Shown here piece after piece: positions 28,030-36,806 of a DNA stretch of 64,000 nt. Under the pieces are notes generated by a model. That model saw nothing but the letters and a program-made list of their open reading frames with translations, had not been told where the DNA came from and did not search any database. Positions within the stretch are counted from its first letter, which is position 1. Every line of letters begins with the position of its first letter. Origin of the DNA: Pseudotabrizicola sediminis. Lineage in GTDB: Bacteria; Pseudomonadota; Alphaproteobacteria; Rhodobacterales; Rhodobacteraceae. A program made the position numbers and the translations under genes. The stretch lies in assembly GCF_004745575.1 (NCBI RefSeq), contig NZ_RPEM01000005.1, positions 177,008-241,007 on the forward strand, in the 5' to 3' direction.

Positions 28030-28695
28030 ATGGCCTTGGCCTATGACTTTGACATTTTCAGGATAGTGCCTGATTTCGGACCATCAGACCCGGGGCTTGC
28101 CGGGCTTCTGAAGGATGTGAGTTTCGCAGAGCAGCATGAGGCCGCAACGGTTGCCTTGTTTCGTGACCCGCGCACCGCAGGGGCGCTGCGCCGCGCGCCG
28201 TCAGGCCTGCGCAGCTATCTGCTGGACTCTGGCTTCGGGCTGAACACCTATTCATCGGGTGCTCCCGCTGGTCTCTATCCGGCCAGCGATGAAGCGGCGC
28301 GGCTGGACCTGATCCAGCGGCTTGCCGAAAATGCCCATCGCTTTGCCTTGCCCCGGCCCGAAGACACCGCCGAAGGTGGCGATGTGTTTCGTCTGGGCGC
28401 CTTTCTGCAGGCATTGGATGAGTCCCAGCCGGTCGATATGTCTGGCGCAGACGCAGTGGTGCAAGACCAGAACACCGATCAAAGCGCCGGCCCGGTTGTT
28501 CCCCGCCAGCGCGCTTTGCCACCCCTGTTCGAAACCGAGCCCTTTGCCGATGCCTCGCCAGTGGCCCCCACGATCCCGACCCGCCGCAAATTCTGGCAAG
28601 GCCGCTTTTTCCGCATCGGTGCTGCCGCCGTTCTGGTGCTTGGGGCCATGCAGATGGTCAGCGGCCCGGCCCTGACCGTCATCGCCAGCCTGTGA
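28030..28695 (+). CDS. Uncharacterised membrane-anchored protein in Anbu cluster
   Basis: I do not recognise this 221-residue protein. It starts MALAYDFDIFRIVPDFGP with a soluble helical region to about residue 130, then a Pro/Glu-rich linker (PRQRALPPLFETEPF), and one C-terminal hydrophobic helix near residues 196-216 (GAAAVLVLGAMQMVSG) preceded by a basic patch (RRKFWQGRFFR). That order predicts a tail-anchored protein with the bulk in the cytoplasm. GAGGGG before ATG 28030 and base composition like its neighbours make it a real gene. Position between transglutaminase and Anbu hints at a partner or substrate. Confidence 0.72.
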   Translation: MALAYDFDIFRIVPDFGPSDPGLAGLLKDVSFAEQHEAATVALFRDPRTAGALRRAPSGLRSYLLDSGFGLNTYSSGAPAGLYPASDEAARLDLIQRLAENAHRFALPRPEDTAEGGDVFRLGAFLQALDESQPVDMSGADAVVQDQNTDQSAGPVVPRQRALPPLFETEPFADASPVAPTIPTRRKFWQGRFFRIGAAAVLVLGAMQMVSGPALTVIASL

Positions 28696-28788
28696 CCCGC
28701 GTGCCGTAACGGCGCGCAGCATCATCGCCCCTTTCCATCCCCGCGCCCCGGCGCTAGCGTGCACCCGGAATGTCATGGGGACTTTGAA

Positions 28789-29511
28789 ATGACCTATTGT
28801 GTCGGCCTGTTGCTGAATGAAGGGATGGTGCTGCTGTCAGATACGCGCACCAACGCCGGTCTCGACAACATCGCCACCTATCGCAAGATGTTCCATTTTG
28901 AGAACCCGGGCGAGCGGATCATCACGGTGCTGACCGCAGGCAGCCTGTCGGTCACCCAGACCACCATCGCGCGCCTGCGCGATGCCATCGACAGCCCCGA
29001 TGCCACCCCACAAACTTCGGTCCTGCTGGCACCGACCATGCTGGCTGTGGCCGAAATCATCGGCGATGTGCTGGCACAGGTCCGGCGCGACATCGACGAG
29101 AAATTGTCGATGGCTCAGGGGGCCAGCGCCACCATGATTGTCGCGGGCCAGCGCAAGGGCGGCGGCATGCGGATGTTCCTGATCTATCCGGAAGGCAACT
29201 TCATTGAGGCCACCGAAGACACGCCGTTTCTTCAGATCGGCGAGCACAAATATGGCAAGCCCATTCTTGACCGGGTGGTGAAACCCACCACTTCGCTGAG
29301 CGATGCGCAAAAAGCGGTGCTGTTGTCGATGGATTCCACCCTGCGCTCTAACCTCTCGGTCGGAATGCCGCTGGATCTGTGCGTCGTTAACCGCGATGAA
29401 TTCCGCATCGACACCCTGCGCCGGATCGAGGCGGGGGACGAATCCTTCCGTGCCATGAGCGACGCCTGGTCCCACGCCCTGCGCGACGGGTTCAGCCAGA
29501 TTTCGATCTGA
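28789..29511 (+). CDS. anbu: Anbu, proteasome-type protease
   Basis: A 240-residue Ntn-hydrolase related to HslV and the proteasome beta subunit. Removing Met leaves Thr1 (MTYCVGLLLNEG), the expected nucleophile, with SDTRTNAG and FENPGERIITVLTAG typical of Anbu. Known Anbu proteins form open helical or lock-washer assemblies and share clusters with CP-ATPgrasp, alpha-E and transglutaminase. Start 28789 is required for a free N-terminal Thr; an upstream in-frame ATG at 28759 would bury it. Convergent with the hydrolase gene. Confidence 0.9.
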   Translation: MTYCVGLLLNEGMVLLSDTRTNAGLDNIATYRKMFHFENPGERIITVLTAGSLSVTQTTIARLRDAIDSPDATPQTSVLLAPTMLAVAEIIGDVLAQVRRDIDEKLSMAQGASATMIVAGQRKGGGMRMFLIYPEGNFIEATEDTPFLQIGEHKYGKPILDRVVKPTTSLSDAQKAVLLSMDSTLRSNLSVGMPLDLCVVNRDEFRIDTLRRIEAGDESFRAMSDAWSHALRDGFSQISI

Positions 29512-29529
29512 CCTGCGCGCCTTGCTGTT

Positions 29530-30477
29530 TCAGCGATTGGCGTCGAACAGCTCTGCCGTAAGGTCAAAGAACCGCTGCCGCCGCTCTGGGGTTTCCATCG
29601 GGATCTCATGCTCTGCGCCGGTAAACATTTCCAGCCGCCCGCCGCGCCATCCGGCCATCCGCAGATGCACCGGGGCCAGGTCCACCACCTTTTCCGCCGT
29701 GCCCAAAGCCGTCAGCGCCGGACAATCGGGGGCGGGTGCCAGCGACATATCACGGCACTCGGCCAGTGCGGTCTGCAGCCAGCCCATGCTGGGCCCGGCC
29801 AGCGCCAGTTCCGGACGCTCGACCACCTGCCGCTTCATATAGCGCCACATGTCGGGATCAGTGGTCAGCACATTGCCGCCAAAGTCCGCCTCTGCCACAT
29901 AGCTTTTGTCCGATGTGCTGGGCGCAAGCCGGTGGGACTGACCGAACCAACCCGATATCTGCGCCATCGGCTGCGCAAAGGGCCGCATCCAGGCAGCCAT
30001 GGCAATGCCCCACATCGGGGCCGAAAACGAGGCGGCCTTGACCGGCAGGCCGCGCATCAGGGACCGCAAGGCGATGGCTCCGCCCATAGAATGCGACAGC
30101 AGATACAAGGGTTCGGGCAACTCCAGCCGCCGGACCAGCGCCAGAACCGCCTGCACATCCAACTGATAATCCTGAAACTGGACGACATGGCCCAGCATGC
30201 GGTCGGGCAGCAACCGGTCGGCAAGCCCTTGCCCGCGCCAGTCGATTGCCACGGTTGCATACCCGCGCGCCTGCAGATCCGCGGCTGCCAGCCCGTATTT
30301 CTCGACATATTCGGTGCGGCCGGGAAACAGCAGCACGGTGCCTTTTGCCCCTACCGGCCAGACACCGGCGCGAATGCGCAGCCTGTCTTCGGTGGTCAGC
30401 CAGAACGCCTCCCCGCCCTCGGGGCCAAGGGCGAGGTCGGCATAGAAGGGTGCGGTAAGAAGCGGTGCCTCTGTCAC
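29530..30477 (-). CDS. Alpha/beta hydrolase, lysophospholipase-like
   Basis: A 315-residue serine hydrolase. The nucleophile is Ser130 in LLSHSMGGAIAL; VAIDWRGQG is the conserved strand before it, and a late GAEHEI may hold the catalytic His. It resembles PldB-type lysophospholipases or monoacylglycerol lipases. The ATG overlaps the stop of the SCP2 gene, so the pair forms an operon possibly acting on lipids. Confidence 0.85.
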   Translation of the reverse strand: MTEAPLLTAPFYADLALGPEGGEAFWLTTEDRLRIRAGVWPVGAKGTVLLFPGRTEYVEKYGLAAADLQARGYATVAIDWRGQGLADRLLPDRMLGHVVQFQDYQLDVQAVLALVRRLELPEPLYLLSHSMGGAIALRSLMRGLPVKAASFSAPMWGIAMAAWMRPFAQPMAQISGWFGQSHRLAPSTSDKSYVAEADFGGNVLTTDPDMWRYMKRQVVERPELALAGPSMGWLQTALAECRDMSLAPAPDCPALTALGTAEKVVDLAPVHLRMAGWRGGRLEMFTGAEHEIPMETPERRQRFFDLTAELFDANR

Positions 30478-30761
30478 CCCAGAACCGATCCCAGCTTCAT
30501 GGCCAGACCCATGCTGCCATCCACAGCCAGTTTGCCCTGCATGAAGGCCATCGTCGGGTTCAGATCGCCGTCCAGGATGCGTTTGAACACATCGGCACTG
30601 GCGGTCATCGTCACCTCAGCCGGTTCGTCGCCTGCGCGCACGCCGGTCGGGTCCAGCATGATCGCACCTTCGCCTTCGATCACGAATTTCGCGACACCGT
30701 CAAAGCCGCCAGACAGCTTTTTCGACAGCACTTCGACGGCTTCTGCTACCACGTCGCTCAT
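30474..30761 (-). CDS. SCP2 sterol-binding domain protein
   Basis: A 95-residue single-domain SCP2 protein starting MSDVVAEAVEVLSKKL, with ADVFKRILDGDLNPTMAFMQGKL as the family core. It should bind lipid-like ligands in a hydrophobic tunnel. GAGAGGAC precedes ATG 30761. The gene overlaps the downstream hydrolase by four bases. An in-frame start at 30812 would overrun the divergent TPR gene promoter region. Confidence 0.9.
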   Translation of the reverse strand: MSDVVAEAVEVLSKKLSGGFDGVAKFVIEGEGAIMLDPTGVRAGDEPAEVTMTASADVFKRILDGDLNPTMAFMQGKLAVDGSMGLAMKLGSVLG

Positions 30762-30829
30762 GTAACGTCCTCTCTGCCTTGTGACGGCTTGGATATGGTG
30801 TTCTTGCGACAATGCGCTACCATCATCAT

Positions 30830-31387
30830 ATGAAAGTTCATCGTCGGTTTCTCAATCCTACCGTAGCGGCACTTGTCGCAGTTTTTCTGCTGGCGACGCC
30901 AGCTGTCGCGGACGAACCGCTTGATGGGCTGTTCGACAAGCTGAAATCTGCCGATGCCCGCGCCGCCGCGCGGTTGGAGCGGGAAATCTGGAATGAATGG
31001 TCAAAAAGCGGTTCGCCGGCGATGGATCTTTTGTTGCAGCGCGGGCGTGATGCCCTCGCCGCAGGCAACACTGGCGAAGCGATCAACCATTTGACAGCGC
31101 TGACCGATCACGCCCCCGATTTTGCCGAAGGCTGGAATGCGCGGGCCACCGCCTACTATCAGGCGGGTCAGTTCGGCCCCTCGATCTCGGATATTGCGCG
31201 TGCGCTCACCCTGAATGACCGGCATTTCGGGGCAATGGCAGGGCTTGGCGCCATGTATGAAGAACTGGACAATCCGCAAAAGGCGCTGGAGGTGTATCGT
31301 GCAGCACTTGCTATACATCCCAACCTGCGCGGCGTATCAGTGGCGGTGGAGCGGCTGGAGGCAAAGGTCGCAGGCACGGATCTGTAA
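30830..31387 (+). CDS. Secreted tetratricopeptide-repeat protein
   Basis: A 185-residue exported protein. The signal peptide MKVHRRFLNPTVAALVAVF ends at ATPAVA-DEP. Three to four TPR-like helical pairs follow (about 60-175), such as AEGWNARATAYYQAGQF and FGAMAGLGAMYEEL. TPRs mediate protein-protein contacts, here in the periplasm; partners are unknown. ATG 30812 would add MRYHHH; neither start has a clear ribosome site. It ends 26 bp before the helicase gene. Confidence 0.82.
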   Translation: MKVHRRFLNPTVAALVAVFLLATPAVADEPLDGLFDKLKSADARAAARLEREIWNEWSKSGSPAMDLLLQRGRDALAAGNTGEAINHLTALTDHAPDFAEGWNARATAYYQAGQFGPSISDIARALTLNDRHFGAMAGLGAMYEELDNPQKALEVYRAALAIHPNLRGVSVAVERLEAKVAGTDL

Positions 31388-31413
31388 CGGCAGGGCGTAA
31401 AGGCACCTAAAGC

Positions 31414-34377
31414 ATGAGCGCGACCACCGGCCGGGTCACGGCGGTCCTTGGGCCGACCAACACCGGAAAGACGCATTACGCCATTGACCGGATGCTGGGC
31501 CACCGCACCGGGGTCATTGGCTTGCCCCTTCGCCTGCTTGCGCGTGAGGTGTATGACCGGATCGTTGCGCTGCGCGGTCCATCCGTGGTGGCGCTGGTGA
31601 CGGGTGAAGAGCGCATCGTGCCCGACCGTACGCAATATTGGGTCTGCACGGTGGAAGCGATGCCTTTGGAAATCGGCGCCGATTTCGTGGCGATCGACGA
31701 GATCCAGCTATGCGCCGACCCCGACCGTGGCCATGTCTTTACCGACAGGCTTCTGCGCGCGCGCGGCCTTGTCGAGACGCTGTTCCTTGGGGCCGAAACC
31801 ATGCGCCCGGCGATTGCCGGGCTGGTGCCGGGGGTCAGTTTCCTCAAGCGCGAACGGTTCAGCACTCTGACCTACACAGGTTCGAAAAAGATAAGCCGAA
31901 TGCCGCCGCGTAGCGCTATTGTCGGGTTTTCGGTTGAAAACGTCTATGCCATCGCCGAGCTGATCCGCAGGCAAAAGGGCGGCTGCGCGGTCGTCATGGG
32001 CGCGCTTTCCCCCCGCACCCGCAATGCGCAGGTGGCGCTGTATCAGAATGGCGATGTTGACTATCTGGTGGCGACTGATGCCATTGGCATGGGCCTGAAC
32101 CTTGATATCAAGCACATCGCCTTTTCCGCCACCGCCAAATTCGACGGCCGCCGGATGCGCGCCCTATATCCGCAGGAACTGGCGCAGATCGCGGGCCGGG
32201 CCGGACGGCACACCGAAAACGGCACTTTCGGTGTAACAGGAGAAGCGCGGCCCTTTGATGAGGAAATCATCGAGGCGATCGAAAACCACCAGTTCGCCCC
32301 GGTGCGCAAACTGATGTGGCGCAACCATGCACTGGATTTCGGCACTGTGGACCGGCTGATCCGCAGCCTTGAGGAACATACGTCCAACGAGTGGCTGACC
32401 CGCGCCCGCGATGCCGATGATGTGCTCGCCCTCAAGGCGCTGGTGGATATGGCAGAAGTGCGCGACCGCCTGACCAGCCCCAAACGCGTGCAATTGCTGT
32501 GGGATGTCTGTCGCATCCCCGATTTCCGCGGGTCAAGTGACAGCGACCATGCGGGGCTGCTGGCGCGAATATTCGAGTACTTGTGTGGCCGGGGTCTGGG
32601 CGGGGGCAGGGTGCCTTCGGATTGGATCGGCAAGGCCGTTTCCCGCATCGACCGGACCGATGGCGATATTGATGCCATTTCCAAGAGATTGGCTTTTATT
32701 CGCACCTGGACCTATATTGCGCAGCGCAAAGGCTGGGTCGATGACGAAAGCCATTGGCGCGACGAGACGCGCGCTGTAGAAGACCGCCTGTCAGATGCGT
32801 TACACGCACGACTGACGCAAAGATTTGTAGACCGGCGGACAAGTGTGTTGCTTCGCCGGTTGAAGCAGAAGGAGACCCTCGTGGCCGAGGTGAATGACAA
32901 AGGCGAAGTGACGGTAGAGGGCGAGTTTGTCGGCAAGCTGGAGGGATTCCGGTTTCGGCAGGATGCCAGCACGTCACCTGACGAGGCGAAGGTGATGGCG
33001 CAGGCCGCCGTTCAGGCGCTCAAGCCCGAATTCCACCTGCGGGCGGACCGTTTCTACAACGCGCCCGACACCGAGATGGATTTCACCGAGCAGGGGGGCC
33101 TGATGTGGGGCACCACCGCTGTCGGCAAGCTGATCAAGGGAGCCGAGGCCCTGCGCCCTTCGGTCGAGGCTTTTGTCGATGACGAAGCCGGGTTCGAAGT
33201 GGTGGAAAAGGTCCGCCGCCGGTTGCAGCATTTCATCGACCGCAAGGTGGCCGCGCAGTTCGAACCGCTGGCCGCGATGAGCCGGGACGAGACGCTGACC
33301 GGGCTGGCGCGTGGCTTTGCCTTCCGGCTGGTCGAAGGTCTGGGCGTCCTGCCGCGCGACGTGGTGGCCAATGATGTGAAAGAGCTTGACCAGGAGGCGC
33401 GCGGTGCCTTGCGCAAGCATGGCGTGCGTTTTGGCCAGTTCACGATCTTCCTGCCGCTGCTGCTGAAACCCTCGCCCACCCGCTTGCGTCTGGTCTTGTG
33501 GTCGCTGTGGAACGGGTTGGACGAATTTCCCGAAAGTCCGCCGCCCGGTCTGGTGACCATCCCCAATGTGGTCGAAGTGCCTAAAGCGCATTACACGCTG
33601 GCGGGCTACCATCCCGCCGGCAGCCGTGCGATCCGCATCGACATGCTGGAGCGTCTGGCCGATATCTTGCGCCAGAAAGACAGCCGCGCCGGGTTTGAGG
33701 CAACGCCCGACATGTTGTCGATCACCGGTATGACTCTGGACCAGTTTGGCGACCTGATGGCCGGTCTGGGCTACAAGGGCGAAAAGGCGGAACGCGCCAA
33801 GGTCAAGGCAGCAGAGCCGGTAGCGGTACTGCCCGCCGTTGATCCCGACGTGCCGCAAAACCCGATCCCGGAAGAGGTCTCGGTGCTTGCCCCGGTGCCA
33901 GAGGCCGAACCGGTGGAGCCTGACGCAGAACCCGCAGCGCCCGAGATGGAGTCGTTCTACACCTTCACCTGGGCTCCGAAACCGCGCAACGCCCGTCCCG
34001 AACGCGGCCCTCGTCCGCAGGGCGAACGGCGTGACCGGCCACAGGGCGACCGTCCGCAAGGCGAGCGTCCGCAAGGCGAGCGTCCGCAAGGCGAGCGTCC
34101 TCAGGGCGAACGGCCACAGGGTGACCGCCCGAAGAGCGACCGGCCAAAGTCTGATCGTCCACGCGGTGACAAACCGCAGGGCGATCGGGGGCCGCGTCCG
34201 CAGGGTGACGGCAAACCTTACGGGAAGGGCGATCGTGGCAAGGGCAAGGGCGACCGTCCTGACCGCAACGACAGCAACAAGCCGCGTCAGTTTGAGGCCC
34301 GCCCGCAGCGCGCTGACAAACCGATCGACCCTGACAACCCCTTTGCCGCGCTGCTGGCGCTGAAGGGCAAGGTCTGA
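31414..34377 (+). CDS. SUV3/MgpS-like RNA/DNA helicase with repetitive basic tail
   Basis: A 987-residue superfamily 2 helicase. Walker A is GPTNTGKT (about 12-19), Walker B is the SUV3-like variant AIDEIQLC, and ATDAIGMGLNLD plus QIAGRAGRH are motifs V and VI. Residues about 300-830 are helical with a possible SUV3 C-terminal-like region. The tail from about 850 is Pro/Arg/Asp/Gly-rich with PQGER-type pentapeptides, probably disordered and RNA-binding. It lies directly before an S4 RNA-binding gene, which suggests RNA metabolism. Confidence 0.87.
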   Translation: MSATTGRVTAVLGPTNTGKTHYAIDRMLGHRTGVIGLPLRLLAREVYDRIVALRGPSVVALVTGEERIVPDRTQYWVCTVEAMPLEIGADFVAIDEIQLCADPDRGHVFTDRLLRARGLVETLFLGAETMRPAIAGLVPGVSFLKRERFSTLTYTGSKKISRMPPRSAIVGFSVENVYAIAELIRRQKGGCAVVMGALSPRTRNAQVALYQNGDVDYLVATDAIGMGLNLDIKHIAFSATAKFDGRRMRALYPQELAQIAGRAGRHTENGTFGVTGEARPFDEEIIEAIENHQFAPVRKLMWRNHALDFGTVDRLIRSLEEHTSNEWLTRARDADDVLALKALVDMAEVRDRLTSPKRVQLLWDVCRIPDFRGSSDSDHAGLLARIFEYLCGRGLGGGRVPSDWIGKAVSRIDRTDGDIDAISKRLAFIRTWTYIAQRKGWVDDESHWRDETRAVEDRLSDALHARLTQRFVDRRTSVLLRRLKQKETLVAEVNDKGEVTVEGEFVGKLEGFRFRQDASTSPDEAKVMAQAAVQALKPEFHLRADRFYNAPDTEMDFTEQGGLMWGTTAVGKLIKGAEALRPSVEAFVDDEAGFEVVEKVRRRLQHFIDRKVAAQFEPLAAMSRDETLTGLARGFAFRLVEGLGVLPRDVVANDVKELDQEARGALRKHGVRFGQFTIFLPLLLKPSPTRLRLVLWSLWNGLDEFPESPPPGLVTIPNVVEVPKAHYTLAGYHPAGSRAIRIDMLERLADILRQKDSRAGFEATPDMLSITGMTLDQFGDLMAGLGYKGEKAERAKVKAAEPVAVLPAVDPDVPQNPIPEEVSVLAPVPEAEPVEPDAEPAAPEMESFYTFTWAPKPRNARPERGPRPQGERRDRPQGDRPQGERPQGERPQGERPQGERPQGDRPKSDRPKSDRPRGDKPQGDRGPRPQGDGKPYGKGDRGKGKGDRPDRNDSNKPRQFEARPQRADKPIDPDNPFAALLALKGKV
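34036..34140 (+). repeat. 15-bp tandem repeat in the helicase tail
   Basis: Seven 15-bp units encode RPQGD/RPQGE-R pentapeptides at about residues 875-909. Three consecutive units (34051-34095) are identical CGTCCGCAAGGCGAG. Unit number is likely variable between strains. Confidence 0.85.
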
Positions 34378-34380
34378 GGC

Positions 34381-34701
34381 TTGGCGGGGCCGGGTGCCAA
34401 GCCCGCGCCCGACACCCGGCCGCGTCTGCGGCTGGACAAATGGCTGTGGCAGGCGCGGTTTTTCAAATCGCGCGCCCTGTCCGCAGAGGTGATCGAAAGC
34501 GGCCATTGCCGCGTGAACGGTCAGCGCACCCGCAAACCCGGCCACGGTATCTGCATCGGTGATGTGCTGACCTTTGTGCAAGGCCAGCAGGTCCGGGTGA
34601 TAAAGGTTCTGGCGCTTGGCCTGCGGCGCGGCCCGGCCGCCGAGGCGCAGGCGCTTTATCTCGACCTTGACCCGCAACCGTTGCCAGAGGCGCTTGAATG
34701 A
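34381..34701 (+). CDS. S4-domain RNA-binding protein (HSP15-like)
   Basis: A 106-residue protein with an S4 domain from about residue 16 (RLRLDKWLWQARFFKSRALSA, VNGQRTRKPG). HSP15-type proteins bind stalled 50S subunits carrying nascent chains. The only plausible start after the upstream stop is TTG 34381, with GAGG nearly adjacent, so it is probably translated by coupling to the helicase gene that ends 3 bp earlier. Confidence 0.85.
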   Translation: MAGPGAKPAPDTRPRLRLDKWLWQARFFKSRALSAEVIESGHCRVNGQRTRKPGHGICIGDVLTFVQGQQVRVIKVLALGLRRGPAAEAQALYLDLDPQPLPEALE

Positions 34702-34752
34702 TCCCCCGGCTTGCTCTAGCTAGTGACCCGACCCAGCCAAAGGCCTGATCTG

Positions 34753-35091
34753 ATGACTTATGTGGTGATTGATAACTGCATCGCCTGCAAATACACCGAT
34801 TGCGTCGAAGTCTGTCCGGTGGACTGCTTTTACGAAGGTGAAAACATGCTGGTCATTCACCCTGACGAATGCATCGACTGTGGCGTGTGCGAACCTGAAT
34901 GCCCCGCTGACGCGATCCGTCCGGACACTGAACCGGATATGGATGCCTGGGTGTCCTTCAACCGCAAGTATTCCGAGATGTGGCCAGTGATCACCGTCCG
35001 CCGCGATCCGCTGCCCGATGCCGAGGCGCGGGATGGCGAAAAGGACAAGCGCGAGAAGTATTTCTCCGAAGCCCCCGGCGAAGGCAGCTGA
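34753..35091 (+). CDS. fdxA: Seven-iron ferredoxin FdxA
   Basis: A 112-residue ferredoxin. Nine cysteines lie in the N-terminal half at 9, 12, 17, 21, 25, 40, 43, 46 and 50. The pattern suits a [3Fe-4S] cluster (9, 17, 50) and a [4Fe-4S] cluster (21, 40, 43, 46). The C-terminal extension (YSEMWPVIT) is standard for FdxA. It transfers electrons in the cytoplasm. ATG 34753 gives the family start MTYVVIDNC. Confidence 0.95.
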   Translation: MTYVVIDNCIACKYTDCVEVCPVDCFYEGENMLVIHPDECIDCGVCEPECPADAIRPDTEPDMDAWVSFNRKYSEMWPVITVRRDPLPDAEARDGEKDKREKYFSEAPGEGS

Positions 35092-35231
35092 GGCGGCAGA
35101 AGCTGACAGGGGCGTTACAGCACCGCCCTGACAAAGATTGATTCGGCAACATCGGGATCTAGATTCGGCGTAGCCATAAAAAAACCAGTGATTTCAATGC
35201 CAGGTGCCGGGCTTGCCCCAATTCGCGGCAG

Positions 35232-35260
35232 TTGGAATCAGGTGAATTTTGTGCTATACA
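35232..35260 (+). promoter_or_regulatory. Sigma-70 promoter upstream of carD
   Basis: TTGGAA (35232-35237), a 17-bp spacer and TATACA (35255-35260) form a strong housekeeping-type promoter about 155 bp before the carD start, implying a long leader. Confidence 0.65.
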
Positions 35261-35266
35261 TATGTG

Positions 35267-35379
35267 ACAAACAACCATGGACGCCTGACATCCGCTCGGC
35301 GCTGCTCGCCTGAGGTGGACATTCTTGTGACATCTGCCACCGCATCGCCGGGCCTTTTCAGGTCCGGGCGGTTCTTTTG
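35267..35379 (+). ncRNA. Structured carD leader / possible small RNA ending in a terminator-like hairpin
   Basis: Within the 323-bp gap before carD, CGCCGGGCC (35346-35354) pairs with GGTCCGGGCG (35361-35370) with one bulge and one G-U pair, and TTCTTTT follows at 35372-35378. With the promoter at 35232 this would release an RNA of about 110 nt. An upstream GGTGG...CCACC arm adds structure. It may be an attenuator or an sRNA. The remainder of the gap (35092-35231) shows only a weak imperfect hairpin near 35108-35130. Confidence 0.4.
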
Positions 35380-35414
35380 TCGCCAGAGGGCCTCCGCTGT
35401 TAGGAAGCGACTGA

Positions 35415-35924
35415 ATGACCAAGTCCAAACGACCCGAGTTCCGCCCGAATGAATTCGTTGTATATCCCGCCCATGGCGTGGGCAAGATCATGTCCATCGA
35501 AGAGCAGGAAATTGCCGGGTTCAAGCTGGAGCTGTTCGTCATCACCTTCGAGAAGGACAAGATGACGCTGCGGGTTCCCACCCACAAGGCCACCGAAATC
35601 GGTATGCGCGCCCTGTCGGCACCCGATGTGGTGTCCAAGGCGCTGGATACGCTGAAAGGCAAGGCCAAGGTCAAGCGGGCCATGTGGTCACGCCGCGCAC
35701 AGGAATATGAGCAAAAGATCAACTCCGGCGATCTGATGGCCATTGCCGAAGTGGTGCGCGACCTGCACCGCAGCGATGATCAGCGCGAACAATCCTATTC
35801 CGAGCGTCAGCTGTATGAAGCGGCACTCGAACGCCTGACCCGCGAAGTCGCTGCCGTTTCCGGCGTCGATGCAGGATCTGCGGCCAAGACCGTCGATGAC
35901 GTTCTTGTCAGCCGGGCTGCCTGA
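35415..35924 (+). CDS. carD: CarD-family transcription regulator
   Basis: A 169-residue RNA polymerase-binding factor. The N-terminal CarD/TRCF-like domain is FRPNEFVVYPAHGVGKI, followed by a helical DNA-contact domain with RAMWSRRAQEYEQKI. In actinobacteria and Rhodobacter CarD stabilises open complexes at many promoters, rRNA ones included. Length and motifs are standard. It has its own promoter and terminator and is convergent with cobS. Confidence 0.95.
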   Translation: MTKSKRPEFRPNEFVVYPAHGVGKIMSIEEQEIAGFKLELFVITFEKDKMTLRVPTHKATEIGMRALSAPDVVSKALDTLKGKAKVKRAMWSRRAQEYEQKINSGDLMAIAEVVRDLHRSDDQREQSYSERQLYEAALERLTREVAAVSGVDAGSAAKTVDDVLVSRAA

Positions 35925-35943
35925 TTTCAATGTGCCCTGACAC

Positions 35944-35973
35944 AAAAGGCGGCCCCACCGGGCCGCCTTTTTT
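35944..35973. terminator. Bidirectional terminator between carD and cobS
   Basis: AAAGGCGGCCC (35945-35955) and GGGCCGCCTTT (35960-35970) form an 11-bp perfect stem with loop CACC and a T-tract of six bases for carD and A-tract for cobS. Confidence 0.9.
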
Positions 35974-36728
35974 CATGCCAGCATGGCTGCTGCAGCGGAA
36001 AGCGCTGCCAGACCCGCCATTTGCTGACTGGCCCCCAGAATATCGCCGGTCTGTCCGCCGATCCGCGCCTTTGCAAAGAGGGCAACCATTAATGCCGCAA
36101 CCGCGGCGGCCCCGCTCATCACCCCGGCCACCAGCCCGAGCGGCCCTGTGATCAGCATTGCCACAGCCACTGCACACAGCGCCGCCAGCCCCGATGGCCG
36201 CCCCACGGTGCGCGATAATCCATCCGCCCTTGCGTGGGGCAGGACAGCCATGATGACCGCCATCGGCGCGCGTGACATCACCGCTGCCGCCACGATCGCA
36301 GGGAACGCCCCTGCCGCCAGCAAAGCTGTCAGCGCCGACCACGCCGCCAGCGTTACCAGCAGCAGGGCCAGCGTGCCATAGCTGCCGATATGGCTGTCCT
36401 TCATGATCTCCAGCCGCCGGTCACGCGTCCAGCCGCCGAACAGCCCGTCGGCGGTATCGGCCAGCCCGTCCTCGTGCAGTGCGCCGGTGGTCATCGCGCC
36501 CACCGCCAGCACCAGCGCCGCCGCCAGCCCGACAGGCAGGCCAATCGCCATCGCCCCCCAGCCCGCCACCGCTGCCATCGCGCCCACCACCAGCCCCACC
36601 AACGGCCAGGCCCAGCAGGCCGCTGGTCGGTGATGCCGGGTTTGTGGAAAGGGCAGACGGCTCAGTAGCCCGAAGGCCGAGGCCACGTCGGCCAGAATCC
36701 ACACAGGTCTGTCGCGTTCGGTGTTCAC
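35973..36728 (-). CDS. cobS: Adenosylcobinamide-GDP ribazoletransferase
   Basis: A 251-residue polytopic membrane enzyme that joins adenosylcobinamide-GDP to alpha-ribazole in the last step of cobalamin assembly. The metal motif is ALHEDGLADTADGLFGGWTRDRRLEIMKDS, shown here as its key residues: HEDGxxDxxDG near residue 80. GTG 36728 follows GGAAGGGACAG and gives the usual length; the frame stays open far upstream but has no similarity. It is divergent from cobT, 78 bp away. Confidence 0.92.
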   Translation of the reverse strand: MNTERDRPVWILADVASAFGLLSRLPFPQTRHHRPAACWAWPLVGLVVGAMAAVAGWGAMAIGLPVGLAAALVLAVGAMTTGALHEDGLADTADGLFGGWTRDRRLEIMKDSHIGSYGTLALLLVTLAAWSALTALLAAGAFPAIVAAAVMSRAPMAVIMAVLPHARADGLSRTVGRPSGLAALCAVAVAMLITGPLGLVAGVMSGAAAVAALMVALFAKARIGGQTGDILGASQQMAGLAALSAAAAMLA

Positions 36729-36806
36729 CCTGTCCCTTCCCGGCTGGAATGTTGCTGCAGCTGTCTGTAGCCAAGGACCCAGCCCCTTGCAACGCAGGAC
36801 CCCAAC

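Noticed and set aside
32974..34677. 567-codon minus-strand open frame
   Set aside because: Antisense to the helicase and S4 genes, with repeated low-complexity residues caused by the 15-bp repeats.
36729..36806. Cobalamin riboswitch between cobS and cobT
   Set aside because: The 78-bp gap is too short for a cobalamin riboswitch and lacks a B12-box-like segment.
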